From: Aliidiomarina maris
GTDB taxonomy: Bacteria > Pseudomonadota > Gammaproteobacteria > Enterobacterales > Alteromonadaceae
Direction of reading: 5' to 3'
DNA length: 64,000 nt
Assembly (NCBI RefSeq): GCF_003987335.1
Contig: NZ_PIPK01000001.1
Location: 1-64,000, forward strand
The translations under genes were made by a program, and so were the position numbers. Below the pieces are notes generated by a model. It saw only the letters and a list, made by a program, of their open reading frames with translations, did no database searches and was not told where the DNA came from. Shown here one piece after another: positions 1-7,316 of this stretch (its first letter is position 1; each line of letters opens with the position of its first letter).

Positions 1-1
1 G

Positions 2-8
2 GTTATGT
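2..8 (-). other. possible attC end at window edge
   Basis: GTTATGT on the plus strand reads ACATAAC on the minus strand, 15 bases past the stop of the first gene. It resembles the R'' core (GCATAAC) of the attC at 1233-1331. The rest of the site would lie outside the window, so this is only suggestive. A short inverted repeat (GTACGG/CCGTAC) follows at 8-21. Confidence 0.35.
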
Positions 9-22
9 ACGGGTCGCCGTAC

Positions 23-520
23 TTAATAAATTAACACGCCTTGGGATGCCTGTGAGCGAAATGGTGCGCTAACCCCAGGTGGGAAAGGGGCAATTTTACC
101 CTCGGTACGGATTTGATCAACAAGGCCCTCAAAGCCTGCAAATGAATGGCCTGCAAAAATAGCTTTTTCAATGCCTAGGCTGTCCAATGTGCGAACAATA
201 TCCGACGCCAGCCGCTCAATAGAAAAATCATCATTTTTTGGAGGCTCAGAATATCCATGCCCTATTCTACTCAGGGCAACGACCCTAAATTCATCAGTGA
301 AGTGTGTCGCAAATTCATCATAGGTATGGGCGTTTGAAGCCATTCCTGCCAGTAAAAAGAGCGTCGGCGTGCTATCGCCACCCCAGTCCAACACTTCAAG
401 CTGAGTCGTATCTTCCATTTCGATAAAAAGTACTTCGTGACCAGCCGTATCAACCCATTCAGCAAACGCCAGAGGCGTCACGAGAAGCTGAACGAATAGG
501 CCTATGAGTAATTTATTCAT
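23..520 (-). CDS. truncated exported alpha/beta hydrolase (cassette gene)
   Basis: This is a 165-residue protein with an N-terminal signal peptide (MNKLLIGLFVQLLVTPLAFA). The alpha/beta hydrolase fold follows: the oxyanion region around LLAGMAS, an SRIGHGYS segment, and the nucleophile elbow GHSFAG near residue 125. Family members are usually 260-300 residues. This one stops about 40 residues after the nucleophile, and its last 20 residues do not look like the family, so the acid and the histidine of the catalytic triad are missing. A clear AAGGA site lies 5 bases before the ATG. It sits last in a row of minus-strand genes separated by attC-like sites, so it is probably a cassette gene. It may be an inactive remnant produced by a frameshift or recombination; function is unknown. 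Confidence 0.6.
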   Translation of the reverse strand: MNKLLIGLFVQLLVTPLAFAEWVDTAGHEVLFIEMEDTTQLEVLDWGGDSTPTLFLLAGMASNAHTYDEFATHFTDEFRVVALSRIGHGYSEPPKNDDFSIERLASDIVRTLDSLGIEKAIFAGHSFAGFEGLVDQIRTEGKIAPFPPGVSAPFRSQASQGVLIY

Positions 521-522
521 CG

Positions 523-574
523 TTTTCCTTGATGGCTACAGCGCCGCAGGCTCGGGCTGGGCGTCTTGTTATAT
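523..574 (-). other. degenerate attC-like spacer
   Basis: Read on the minus strand, ATATAAC (574-568) overlaps the stop codon of the upstream lipoprotein gene, as an R'' core would. A short CGCC/GGCG pairing follows, but no good R' core is visible before the next ATG. It is either a degraded attC or a coincidence; the position favours the former. Confidence 0.35.
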
Positions 575-955
575 TTCATGAAGCCGATACTCGAAAGATT
601 GAGTTATGATTACTTCCTTAAAATTTTCCGGATTAGGCATCAGAAATCTCGCAGCAAAATCAGCAGCCATACCAAAGGGTTTCTCAGTTATTTCACTGAC
701 AAACTCAACTGAATTACTTTCTTGCTCGGTCAAATAATCAAACGCTCTTTGGTTGCATTCCTTTACCCAATCGATTTCTCTGGCAACTTCTTTTGAACGC
801 GGACGACACTTTAACGCAACTTCAGATGAGTTATGCTCCACGATAAAATCAATTGCCTCAGAGCTACTTTGAACCACACTGTCGGCATCGGTCTCAGAGT
901 TAACCGAGGCGCAACCAGTAAGTAATACAGCAGTGAATAACATTCCGAACTTCAT
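569..955 (-). CDS. small lipoprotein, cassette-borne, function unknown
   Basis: This 128-residue protein starts with a lipoprotein signal: the hydrophobic stretch MKFGMLFTAVLL ends in the lipobox LTGC, so Cys15 should be lipidated and the protein anchored in the envelope. The mature part is acidic near the N terminus, has two further cysteines (ALKCRP and KECNQ) that could form a disulfide, and shows no motif I recognise. AAGGAG lies 5 bases upstream of the ATG. It is AT-rich, carries its own ribosome binding site, and its stop overlaps an attC-core-like ATATAAC. These features fit an integron cassette gene. No function is assigned. Confidence 0.65.
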   Translation of the reverse strand: MKFGMLFTAVLLTGCASVNSETDADSVVQSSSEAIDFIVEHNSSEVALKCRPRSKEVAREIDWVKECNQRAFDYLTEQESNSVEFVSEITEKPFGMAADFAARFLMPNPENFKEVIITQSFEYRLHEI

Positions 956-959
956 TCAA

Positions 960-1031
960 ACTCCTTAAGAAATAAAGCGCCCCAAGCAGCGGCGTAGCTT
1001 CGCTGCGTCCGAGTGCCTTCGCTCGTTATAT
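960..1031 (-). other. degenerate attC-like site
   Basis: On the minus strand ATATAAC (1031-1025) follows the stop of the 57-residue gene. A self-complementary stretch follows (GCAGCG paired with CGCTGC) and the spacer ends just before AAGGAG. The far core is poor (CTTTATT or CTTGGGG instead of GTTRRRY), so the site may no longer recombine. Confidence 0.4.
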
Positions 1032-1032
1032 T

Positions 1033-1206
1033 TTAATCTTTCCTACGTTTCTTATCACCGTCCTTTTGGGATGGTGTTCTGTCATCACCAGTATTAGACC
1101 GATGATCATGTCCACCCGTATTTTTATTCCGACCGGAGTCTATTACCCCGTGCCTATTGTCTGAATCGTCCTTGTTACCGCCAATTAACTTATCGAATAA
1201 TCCCAT
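1033..1206 (-). CDS. 57-residue highly charged hydrophilic protein
   Basis: The start is set at the ATG of MGLFDKLIGG because AAAGGAGATACC directly precedes it; a longer reading frame upstream would run into the attC. The first ten residues form a short amphipathic segment. The rest is low-complexity and polar, rich in Asp, Gly, Asn, Lys, Arg and His, ending in KKRRKD, and is probably disordered. No family is recognised. It lies between an attC (1233-1331) and an attC-like remnant, so it is a probable cassette gene. The strong ribosome binding site supports expression. Confidence 0.55.
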   Translation of the reverse strand: MGLFDKLIGGNKDDSDNRHGVIDSGRNKNTGGHDHRSNTGDDRTPSQKDGDKKRRKD

Positions 1207-1232
1207 TTGGTATCTCCTTTGAAGATTTTGAG

Positions 1233-1331
1233 ACATAACGCTTTGCTAACGTGCTACCGAAGCGCAGCGTAGGCAGTCCCATGGAGGGCGCACTTTTTGC
1301 GCTCCGAATGATATTAAGCAACTTGTTATGC
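1233..1331 (-). other. integron attC site, 99 bp
   Basis: On the minus strand the ends are GCATAAC (1331-1325) and GTTATGT (1239-1233), which are inverted complements except for one base. Inside them TTAAGCAA (plus strand, 1316-1323) pairs with TTGCTAA (1243-1249) with one unpaired base, the extrahelical base typical of attC. The site begins at the stop of the 94-residue gene and ends before the ribosome binding site of the next gene. The middle carries CAGTCCCAT, as in Vibrio repeats. Confidence 0.75.
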
Positions 1332-1610
1332 ATTTACTTTAACCTTTGGCACTTTTAGTCGCATACAAAACAGAACAAATAAGGCGCTCATTAAACCTGT
1401 AGCTAAAGAACCGCTTACGCCTACATTTACGAAAAACGGCTTGATCAAAAGAGCACTAACTACAGCCGGTATGAACAATATTGCCCCCCATTTAAGGCTC
1501 ACATATAACTCGATGGGATTAGCGCATTTTGGGCAAACTTTAGATTTGCCAAATTTATTCATTTCCTTTGAGAATACATTAACTGATTCGAAACAATGTG
1601 GACACTGCAT
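1326..1610 (-). CDS. zinc-ribbon membrane protein, cassette-borne
   Basis: This 94-residue protein has an N-terminal zinc ribbon: CPHC at residues 3-6 and CPKC near residues 27-30, a four-cysteine metal site. Two hydrophobic segments follow (about 42-60 and 66-84) that should span the inner membrane, with a basic tail. GAGG lies 6 bases before the ATG. The stop codon lies inside the attC core, as is common for tightly packed cassette genes. A ribbon fused to two membrane helices is a frequent layout among small uncharacterised bacterial proteins; no function is assigned. Confidence 0.6.
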   Translation of the reverse strand: MQCPHCFESVNVFSKEMNKFGKSKVCPKCANPIELYVSLKWGAILFIPAVVSALLIKPFFVNVGVSGSLATGLMSALFVLFCMRLKVPKVKVNA

Positions 1611-1629
1611 GTGCTACCTCTCTGTAGAT

Positions 1630-1704
1630 GCCTAATGCCCGAAATAACCGGCGTGCATTAGCACGTCGCGCGGCTATGCCGAGAAATTAATTGACTTGTT
1701 AGGT
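1630..1704 (-). other. integron attC site, 75 bp
   Basis: On the minus strand it runs from ACCTAAC (1704-1698) to ATTAGGC (1636-1630). Inner boxes AAGTCAATTAA and GGTTATTTCGGGC resemble the L'' and L' boxes of classical attC sites. The centre holds two small hairpins (CGGC..GCCG and CGTGC..GCACG). It separates the 107-residue and 94-residue reading frames and supports the cassette-array reading. Confidence 0.75.
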
Positions 1705-1720
1705 TCACACTGCGTAACCA

Positions 1721-2002
1721 TTAAAATACGAAAACAGCTACAACAACCGAAATTGCTGCAAGCAAGTCAATAAACACATCTAGTTTTTTCTGTTGTACGT
1801 TTAAATCGTTTGAATTCCTATCGGTAAAAAAATGAGAAATTAATACTCGCGGACTCGAGTAGCTTAAGCACATTAGCCCAATCCCCATGAAAAAATCTTT
1901 GCCGCTTTGATAGTAGATACCACTGAGAAAAATATATATTGCGAACAGGAAAATTATAAGTCCCAACCAGTTTTTCACCGTTATCCTATTATTATCTGAC
2001 AT
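1721..2002 (-). CDS. small membrane protein, cassette-borne
   Basis: The start at MSDNNRITVK is chosen because AGGAA lies 6 bases before it; an upstream in-frame start has no such site. The protein has 93 residues with an N-terminal cytoplasmic stretch, hydrophobic segments near residues 11-30 and 36-48, a polar linker (FFTDRNSNDLNVQQKK) and a C-terminal hydrophobic helix ending VVVAVFVF. It resembles no family I can name. It is the first gene of the minus-strand cassette row, followed by a good attC at 1630-1704. Confidence 0.55.
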   Translation of the reverse strand: MSDNNRITVKNWLGLIIFLFAIYIFLSGIYYQSGKDFFMGIGLMCLSYSSPRVLISHFFTDRNSNDLNVQQKKLDVFIDLLAAISVVVAVFVF

Positions 2003-2298
2003 AGCTATTCCTAAGAACCTTACCTTTGTATAGTACACCAGCACACTTTACCCGGCCGGACTGTGAAGTGGCAACGAGTTCAGGTAATTGATATAGCGAG
2101 GATTTCGTTTAGAGGAGACTCATTCCCTTGGGAAACAAACTGAGCATGCTCGTTTCGACGTATCACGGCACCTTATATCCTTGGCGTACGTTATTATTAT
2201 GTGAACATACTAAAGTTATGTCTCACCCGCAACCGCAAAGCGTGCACTCTCATCGGACTAAATAAGCATGTCTTTCGATAGAGTAAAAATAACCACTT
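2003..2298. other. non-coding spacer upstream of cassette row
   Basis: No reading frame with a ribosome binding site was found. It holds a GTTATGT at 2215-2221 like attC cores, but no partner core. A weak minus-strand hairpin (ACCAC/GTGGT, 2292-2307) followed by a T-rich run could end the methyltransferase transcript. An attI site could lie here, but nothing identifies one. Confidence 0.4.
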
Positions 2299-3021
2299 TT
2301 ACGTGGTCATATCACCCCTGTCAGTCGCCACTCGTTTAGATACCCACGCGTGAATTAATCCAGCTTGAAAAAACTGGACCGGCAACTCAAAACCGCCGGC
2401 TTCAATAATCGAGCTAACCTGCATAGGGTGCAGAACACCCACGTCATTAGAGTAAGCTCTGCGCATTCGCTCCACCGCTTGGGGCGCTATGTCCGCTGCA
2501 GACATCATCTTTAGCCAAGCATGAAATAAAACTTCATATTCTGGTGATTCCACATCTGACGCCAAATCCGAACTGGCGAGTAGGCCTCCTGGCTTAAGTC
2601 GTTCTGCAATCTCATCGAAAAATTTTGCCCGCTCGGACACGTCCATAATAAACTGGGATACCAAGAAACAGGTCGCCGCGTCATACAGGTCGGAAGCCGG
2701 AAGTGAACTCAGGTAGCCTTCATGAAAGCTGCAACGCGAAGCCACGCCTTCTGTCGCTGCCCTCTGCCGGCATCTGTCCAGCATGGGCCCTGATGGCTCC
2801 ACCGCAGTAAAGCGCCAGCCAGGATGTTTCGAAGCTAAGTAGACTAATTCTTCGCCAGTTCCTACCCCCACGCAAAGAATGTGTGCATCTTGAGGCAAAC
2901 CGTTAAACAGCGAGCCAAGCAGTAAATGCAAGCAATTACGAATCGGCGCTGTTTTCACCCATTGGGTGTCGTAGTTCGCGGCTTGCTGGTCAAATAGAGC
3001 TTTTACGTTGTCTTGATGCAT
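2299..3021 (-). CDS. class I SAM-dependent methyltransferase
   Basis: This 240-residue protein has the Rossmann methyltransferase fold: motif I reads CVGVGTGEEL near residues 50-59, an acidic residue ends strand 2 (AVEPSG), and motif IV lies around YDAATCFLVSQF. LKPGGLL is the post-motif usual in UbiE/Methyltransf_25 proteins. The substrate cannot be told; small-molecule acceptors are typical. It lies 10 bases downstream of the flavoprotein gene on the same strand and probably shares its transcript and its Rrf2 control. A redox or detoxification role is inference from that context only. Confidence 0.8.
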   Translation of the reverse strand: MHQDNVKALFDQQAANYDTQWVKTAPIRNCLHLLLGSLFNGLPQDAHILCVGVGTGEELVYLASKHPGWRFTAVEPSGPMLDRCRQRAATEGVASRCSFHEGYLSSLPASDLYDAATCFLVSQFIMDVSERAKFFDEIAERLKPGGLLASSDLASDVESPEYEVLFHAWLKMMSAADIAPQAVERMRRAYSNDVGVLHPMQVSSIIEAGGFELPVQFFQAGLIHAWVSKRVATDRGDMTT

Positions 3022-3031
3022 GGTTTGCCTC

Positions 3032-3931
3032 TCAACAGTTAAACATTAACGCACGATGAGCAGCGATACCTGCCAAAGTACCGGAAGCAATGGCAAAGGT
3101 ACCATTCTGCAAGGGATTAGACAGATCACCCGCTACAAATACCCCCTTAACTGAACTTTCCTTGAATTCGTCTACCTCAATAAAGGCGCCCATCGCGTTC
3201 TGTTGTAGAACTAAGCCTAGAGCATCGACCAATGGTGACTGAATCGTGATAGTGGGCGCAACGTAAAGCCCCTGCAGTTCTATACTGCGCCCATCTTCAA
3301 GTAGAACCGATGACATTCTATCTTTGCTTCCAACTACCTGAACAACCGGCGTGTGTTCAAGGGTCACGCCCCGGCGCTTCAGGGTGGCTGCTTGCTCGCC
3401 TTTTGGATAATGTTTGCCTTGGATAAACAAGGTCGTAGGTCCCCAATCGGGAATCATCGCCGCCTGGTGCGAAGACAACTCGTGAGTCGCCAATACACCC
3501 AGAGGCCCACCACTTAGTTCATACCCGTGGCAATAGGGGCAATGAATCACGTTTTTACCCCAAAAGGTTTCCACCCCAGGAATATCAGGCAACTGATCCT
3601 GAATGCCGAAAGCAAGAATTACCTTTTTAGCAATATATCTGCTCCCTGCCCTTGTACTGATAACAAAATCTGTGACGATTTTTTCAATAGCAATAGCCTC
3701 ATCCTCCTTGAATTCAAAGGTCGGATACTGCCGCAACTGTGATAATGCTTCAGCTTGAATGTCAGCAGGTGCCTTGCCGTCTAAGCAAAACACGCCGTGA
3801 GAGGCACTCGCAAACCTGTTACGTGGCATTTTAGTATCTAATAACAGCACCTTACGACGGCCCCTTACCAGGGGCATCGCTGCTGACAAACCAGCAAAAC
3901 TGCCCCCAATAATCAGTACATCAATAAACAT
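3032..3931 (-). CDS. thioredoxin-reductase-like FAD/NAD(P) oxidoreductase
   Basis: The 299-residue protein has an FAD-binding GGSFAGLSAA near its N terminus, a redox-active CPYC at residues 131-134 followed by HGYE, and a C-terminal FAD motif VAGDLSNP. That is the low-molecular-weight thioredoxin reductase layout. The second glycine motif (GPLGVLATHE) differs from the usual NADPH-binding GGGDSA, so it is a TrxB-like paralogue rather than housekeeping TrxB, and its electron donor is uncertain. Start: GGAG lies 3 bases before one ATG and 6 before the next; the second (MFIDVL) is chosen. It is divergent from the Rrf2 regulator gene, with operator-like repeats between. Confidence 0.85.
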   Translation of the reverse strand: MFIDVLIIGGSFAGLSAAMPLVRGRRKVLLLDTKMPRNRFASASHGVFCLDGKAPADIQAEALSQLRQYPTFEFKEDEAIAIEKIVTDFVISTRAGSRYIAKKVILAFGIQDQLPDIPGVETFWGKNVIHCPYCHGYELSGGPLGVLATHELSSHQAAMIPDWGPTTLFIQGKHYPKGEQAATLKRRGVTLEHTPVVQVVGSKDRMSSVLLEDGRSIELQGLYVAPTITIQSPLVDALGLVLQQNAMGAFIEVDEFKESSVKGVFVAGDLSNPLQNGTFAIASGTLAGIAAHRALMFNC

Positions 3932-3953
3932 CATTTTCTCCAATGCATCTAAG

Positions 3954-3970
3954 GTAACTTTTATTGTTAC
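3954..3970. promoter_or_regulatory. candidate Rrf2 operator, site 1
   Basis: GTAACTTTTATTGTTAC is an inverted repeat with 5-base arms, just upstream of the oxidoreductase start. Its reverse complement, with flanks, aligns with site 2 at 3998-4014 over 21 positions with about four differences. Confidence 0.55.
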
Positions 3971-3997
3971 ATTAAATTTATGGGAAAGACAATATAT

Positions 3998-4014
3998 GTA
4001 ACTACAAAAGTTTC
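3998..4014. promoter_or_regulatory. candidate Rrf2 operator, site 2
   Basis: GTAACTACAAAAGTTTC is a second copy of the site at 3954-3970, 44 bases away and 32 bases before the regulator start. The two copies in a divergent promoter suggest control of both transcripts by the adjacent Rrf2 protein. Confidence 0.55.
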
Positions 4015-4045
4015 ATGATAAAGTGGGAACGTCAAAACGAGGTGA

Positions 4046-4480
4046 ATGATGAGAAAAGACAGCAGACTATCCCGGGTACTCCACATACTTGTGCATTTGG
4101 GAGCAATTGATCGGCCTGTGACGTCGGAAAAAATGGCAGAAATGATTTCAACGAACCCAGTGGTCGTACGCCGCACCATGGCGCTTTTGCGTGAAGCAAA
4201 TTATGTGACCTCAACTAAGGGTCATCATGGCGGCTGGAAGCTTGCCAAACCGCTTGCCGATATTACGCTTTTGGATATCCATAACGCTTTGGGCGAAGGC
4301 AGTATTTTCACCATTGGCTTAACCGATGAACACAGTGAGTGTGTAATAGAACAAGCCGTCAACGTCGCATTGAAAGATGTTATGAATGAGGCCGAAGCTC
4401 TCATGTTAAAAAGGTTCGGGCAAATTACACTGAACCAATTAGGGGCTGACAGAATATTCAGTTATCTGAATGACGTCTGA
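4046..4480 (+). CDS. Rrf2 family transcriptional regulator
   Basis: The 144-residue protein has the Rrf2 winged helix: an N-terminal helix with DSRLSRVLHILVHLG, recognition around TNPVVVRRTMALLREA, and the wing STKGHHGGWKLAKP. It has only one cysteine (SECVIEQ), not the three-Cys cluster of IscR or NsrR, so an iron-sulfur cluster held in that way is unlikely; it resembles the YwnA-like branch. GAGG is 3 bases before one ATG and 6 before a second, so translation may start at 4049. It most likely represses the divergent flavoprotein-methyltransferase pair; the signal may be redox or electrophile stress, which is inference. Confidence 0.85.
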   Translation: MMRKDSRLSRVLHILVHLGAIDRPVTSEKMAEMISTNPVVVRRTMALLREANYVTSTKGHHGGWKLAKPLADITLLDIHNALGEGSIFTIGLTDEHSECVIEQAVNVALKDVMNEAEALMLKRFGQITLNQLGADRIFSYLNDV

Positions 4481-4597
4481 TTTTAGGGGTGATGGTAGCC
4501 TATGCTCGCCGTCAGGCATGGATAACTTGTATGACACAGTGCGCCGCTAGGAGTTAACTGCCCCCACGAGACACATGCTCATACGAACACCACACCA

Positions 4598-4813
4598 TCA
4601 CTTCCAACCCTGAAGCCATTTGCTTGCGTCCTTGAGCTCAATCCAGTCTATTTCATAGCTGTTGTTCGATAACACTGATTCAATGCTGCACAGTGCCACG
4701 GTGCCGTCTTCGTCGTACTCAACTTCAGCAACTAGAAAATGCTTTTCGCGGTTGATTGGCTTAACCGCTGTCCATTTGCTGTTGAGCAGTTTGGTGGGGT
4801 TAATTTGGTTCAT
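4598..4813 (-). CDS. TIGR02450 family Trp-rich small protein
   Basis: This 71-residue protein matches from memory the conserved tryptophan-rich family TIGR02450 (DUF2389): NPTKLLNSKWTAVKP at the start, EKHFLVAEV, EIDWIELKD and the ending WLQGWK. The family is widespread in marine gammaproteobacteria and has no known function. It is soluble, with no signal peptide. It stands alone between the Rrf2 gene and the ABC operon. Confidence 0.75.
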   Translation of the reverse strand: MNQINPTKLLNSKWTAVKPINREKHFLVAEVEYDEDGTVALCSIESVLSNNSYEIDWIELKDASKWLQGWK

Positions 4814-4907
4814 TGGTGTTCCTCAAAAGTTATCAATAAGCCTAGCAAAGTCGGGCTGTCGCAGCGCCAATAACTAGCCGCGTCCCTGCGGCTATCACGT
4901 AACGCGA

Positions 4908-7316
4908 TTAAAACTGTCGTAACACCAACCCGGGCTTGCGGCTGGCGACACGTATGCTGATGCCAGCTACGGTCAACCAACATATTGCAAAAGTAAGCGC
5001 GGTTGCGCCGAAATACAGCGCGATACTTTGGCTAGCGCGCACATTAAAGCCTGACAGCCACCACTCGACTAAGAAATAAGTGCCCGGTACTGCAATGAGT
5101 ACGCTGATAGCCATCAGCACCATGTATTCACGGGCTAATGTATTGACTATTTGCAGGCGGTTCGCACCAAGTACTTTGCGCATGGCAACTTCTTTGCTGC
5201 GTTGTTCAGCGCTAAAAGCTGCAAGACCAAACAACCCGATACATGTCAGTAATATCGCCAAGCCTGCGAACAGCATAATAATGGTGCGTTGGCGCTGCTG
5301 ATTATGGTACATCGCGGTAAAGTCAGCCCCCAACCAAGAGGTACGAATGTCCATGCGGTTTAGACGTTGCTGTAACATACCTTCAAGGTCTTGGCGCATG
5401 CTTAGCGCCACAGCTGGCTCTAAACTGATAATCATGTTGGCGTACGTCATTGGCGAGCGCCCTGCTATCATCACGGCTGGCTCCATGCGCCGTAGCGCTG
5501 GACCGACTTGAAAATCATCCACCACACCTACAATGTGTAATTCGGTGGGCATGGCGTCATCAATCATCCAGCGCTGACCAATGACTTCATCGGGGCTAAA
5601 GCCTGCGCTCCTAGCCAGCGACGCGGTAACAATCGCGGACGCGGTGGCGGTGCTCTCACCCATGGTGAACCAATCTGCCTGACGGCTAGGGTCAAAATCG
5701 CGCCCAGCGCGTAAGGTTAAGCCTGTGGCTTCGACAAATCGATAGCTGGCACCAAAGCTGGCTACGGGCGGCAAACGGTTCTCTGCGGTTTGGCCGGGTA
5801 TGCGTAAGGTCGCGATTTGTGAATAGGTATTGGTCAGGTCAATATCCATCGAACTTGCAGCGCGCACACCGGACATGGCGTTAATATCGTTCAATAGGCT
5901 TTGATTCTCAGACCACAACAGCTGCTCGTTATCGACGCCGTGCACCATTAAGCGTGCTTCCGTTTGATAACCAGTGTCTTGGTTCAACAGAATATTCAGC
6001 TGTTGTTGCAGCATCGCACTGCCAATCAGTAACGCGACGGTAATTGCGCCTTGTGCTACCAGCAGACCTTTGCGTATCCACACCGCAGTATTGCCGCGTT
6101 GCAAGTCACCACTTAGTACGCGCTTGGCATTAAAGGCCGAGATAAAAATGGCCGGGTAGATACCCGCAAGTACACCGATGACCAGACTGCAAAGCAGTAA
6201 CAGCGCTCCGAAGCTACCAAAGTAGTCCAAGCTAATTGGGCGGTTCACCAGATTGCTAAACGCGTTCACGCCCATTTCAACCATCACGGCGGCTAAAAAC
6301 CCTGCCAGCAATGCGACCATTAGCGATTCAAGCATGAATTGGGTAAATAGCTGCCAGCGCGTTGCGCCTAAGGTTTTGCGTACCCCTACTTCTTTGGCGC
6401 GGCTACCCGAACGCGCAATACTCATATTAATAAAGTTGATGCTGGCGACCAATAACAACAACCCAGCCAACACGGAAGCGGTTAACAATGTGGCGCGTGA
6501 ACCATTGGTTTTATGCTCATAGGACAGTTGCGAGCGCAGGTGAATATCGGTCAGTGCCCGCAACTGGACATTCGACATATTCTGGCCGCCATACGCCTTG
6601 TCATTTACCACCTGAGAAATTGCCTGCGTTAATTGGTTGCGATTCACGTCATCAGGAATATGCACATACACATAGGCATTGTTCATCATGATCGGTTGGT
6701 TGAGGTCGGATTCTGAGGCCAGGCGCAATGAATCGGCATGGAAGTGACTTTGCTCAGGGAACTCAATAACCGCAGCCACGGTAAACACTTGGCTGTCGCT
6801 GGTTAAGGTTTCACCCACACTGTCATGACGTCCAAACAAACGCTGCGACTGCTCCAGCGTGAGCGCGATAAAGCTTGGGTCATTCAGCACCCGCGTAAAG
6901 TCACCAGCAACGGTGTCAAAACTAAAGTAATCGGTAAAATTAGCCTCTATGGTCATGCTGTCCAGCTGCAGCGGCAATTGCGCATTGGGTGGACGCACAT
7001 AAAGCGAAGATTCAAACATACGCGTGCCGCGAATACGCGAATCGACTGCCTGAAATTCCTCAACAATTGCAGGGCTACTGATCGGAAAGCGTTGCTCTAA
7101 TGGCACGAACAGCTGCTCAACCCGATAGGTTTGTTCGGCGTTGGGGTGCATCACATCGTAACCGCGTTCGAATTGCACAAAAAGCAGAATCAACACAGCA
7201 GCGGCAAGGCCCACAGACAAGCCAATTAAGTTCAATGCCAAATGAACCTTTTGGCGCAATAGCGCACGTAGCCCAGTTTTTATATAGCTAGCAAACATTG
7301 AAACATGGTTACGCAT
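4908..7316 (-). CDS. ABC transporter permease, FtsX/MacB type
   Basis: The 802-residue membrane protein has two repeats of a large extracytoplasmic MacB-like domain and an FtsX domain. One transmembrane helix follows the N-terminal LNLIGLSVGLAAAVLIL; helix clusters lie near residues 270-410 and near the C terminus, each with the FtsX signature (AKEVGVRKTLGA, SKEVAMRKVLGA). Such permeases drive lipid, peptide or drug export by mechanotransmission rather than transport through the membrane. The start MRNHVSMFAS is chosen because AGGAGG precedes it and it overlaps the ATPase stop by 8 bases, indicating translational coupling. With the ATPase and HlyD-like adaptor it forms an efflux operon; the substrate is unknown. 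Confidence 0.88.
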   Translation of the reverse strand: MRNHVSMFASYIKTGLRALLRQKVHLALNLIGLSVGLAAAVLILLFVQFERGYDVMHPNAEQTYRVEQLFVPLEQRFPISSPAIVEEFQAVDSRIRGTRMFESSLYVRPPNAQLPLQLDSMTIEANFTDYFSFDTVAGDFTRVLNDPSFIALTLEQSQRLFGRHDSVGETLTSDSQVFTVAAVIEFPEQSHFHADSLRLASESDLNQPIMMNNAYVYVHIPDDVNRNQLTQAISQVVNDKAYGGQNMSNVQLRALTDIHLRSQLSYEHKTNGSRATLLTASVLAGLLLLVASINFINMSIARSGSRAKEVGVRKTLGATRWQLFTQFMLESLMVALLAGFLAAVMVEMGVNAFSNLVNRPISLDYFGSFGALLLLCSLVIGVLAGIYPAIFISAFNAKRVLSGDLQRGNTAVWIRKGLLVAQGAITVALLIGSAMLQQQLNILLNQDTGYQTEARLMVHGVDNEQLLWSENQSLLNDINAMSGVRAASSMDIDLTNTYSQIATLRIPGQTAENRLPPVASFGASYRFVEATGLTLRAGRDFDPSRQADWFTMGESTATASAIVTASLARSAGFSPDEVIGQRWMIDDAMPTELHIVGVVDDFQVGPALRRMEPAVMIAGRSPMTYANMIISLEPAVALSMRQDLEGMLQQRLNRMDIRTSWLGADFTAMYHNQQRQRTIIMLFAGLAILLTCIGLFGLAAFSAEQRSKEVAMRKVLGANRLQIVNTLAREYMVLMAISVLIAVPGTYFLVEWWLSGFNVRASQSIALYFGATALTFAICWLTVAGISIRVASRKPGLVLRQF

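Noticed and set aside
2209-2225. GTTATGT as an attI or array boundary
   Set aside because: One core-like heptamer without a partner or any integrase gene nearby is too little.
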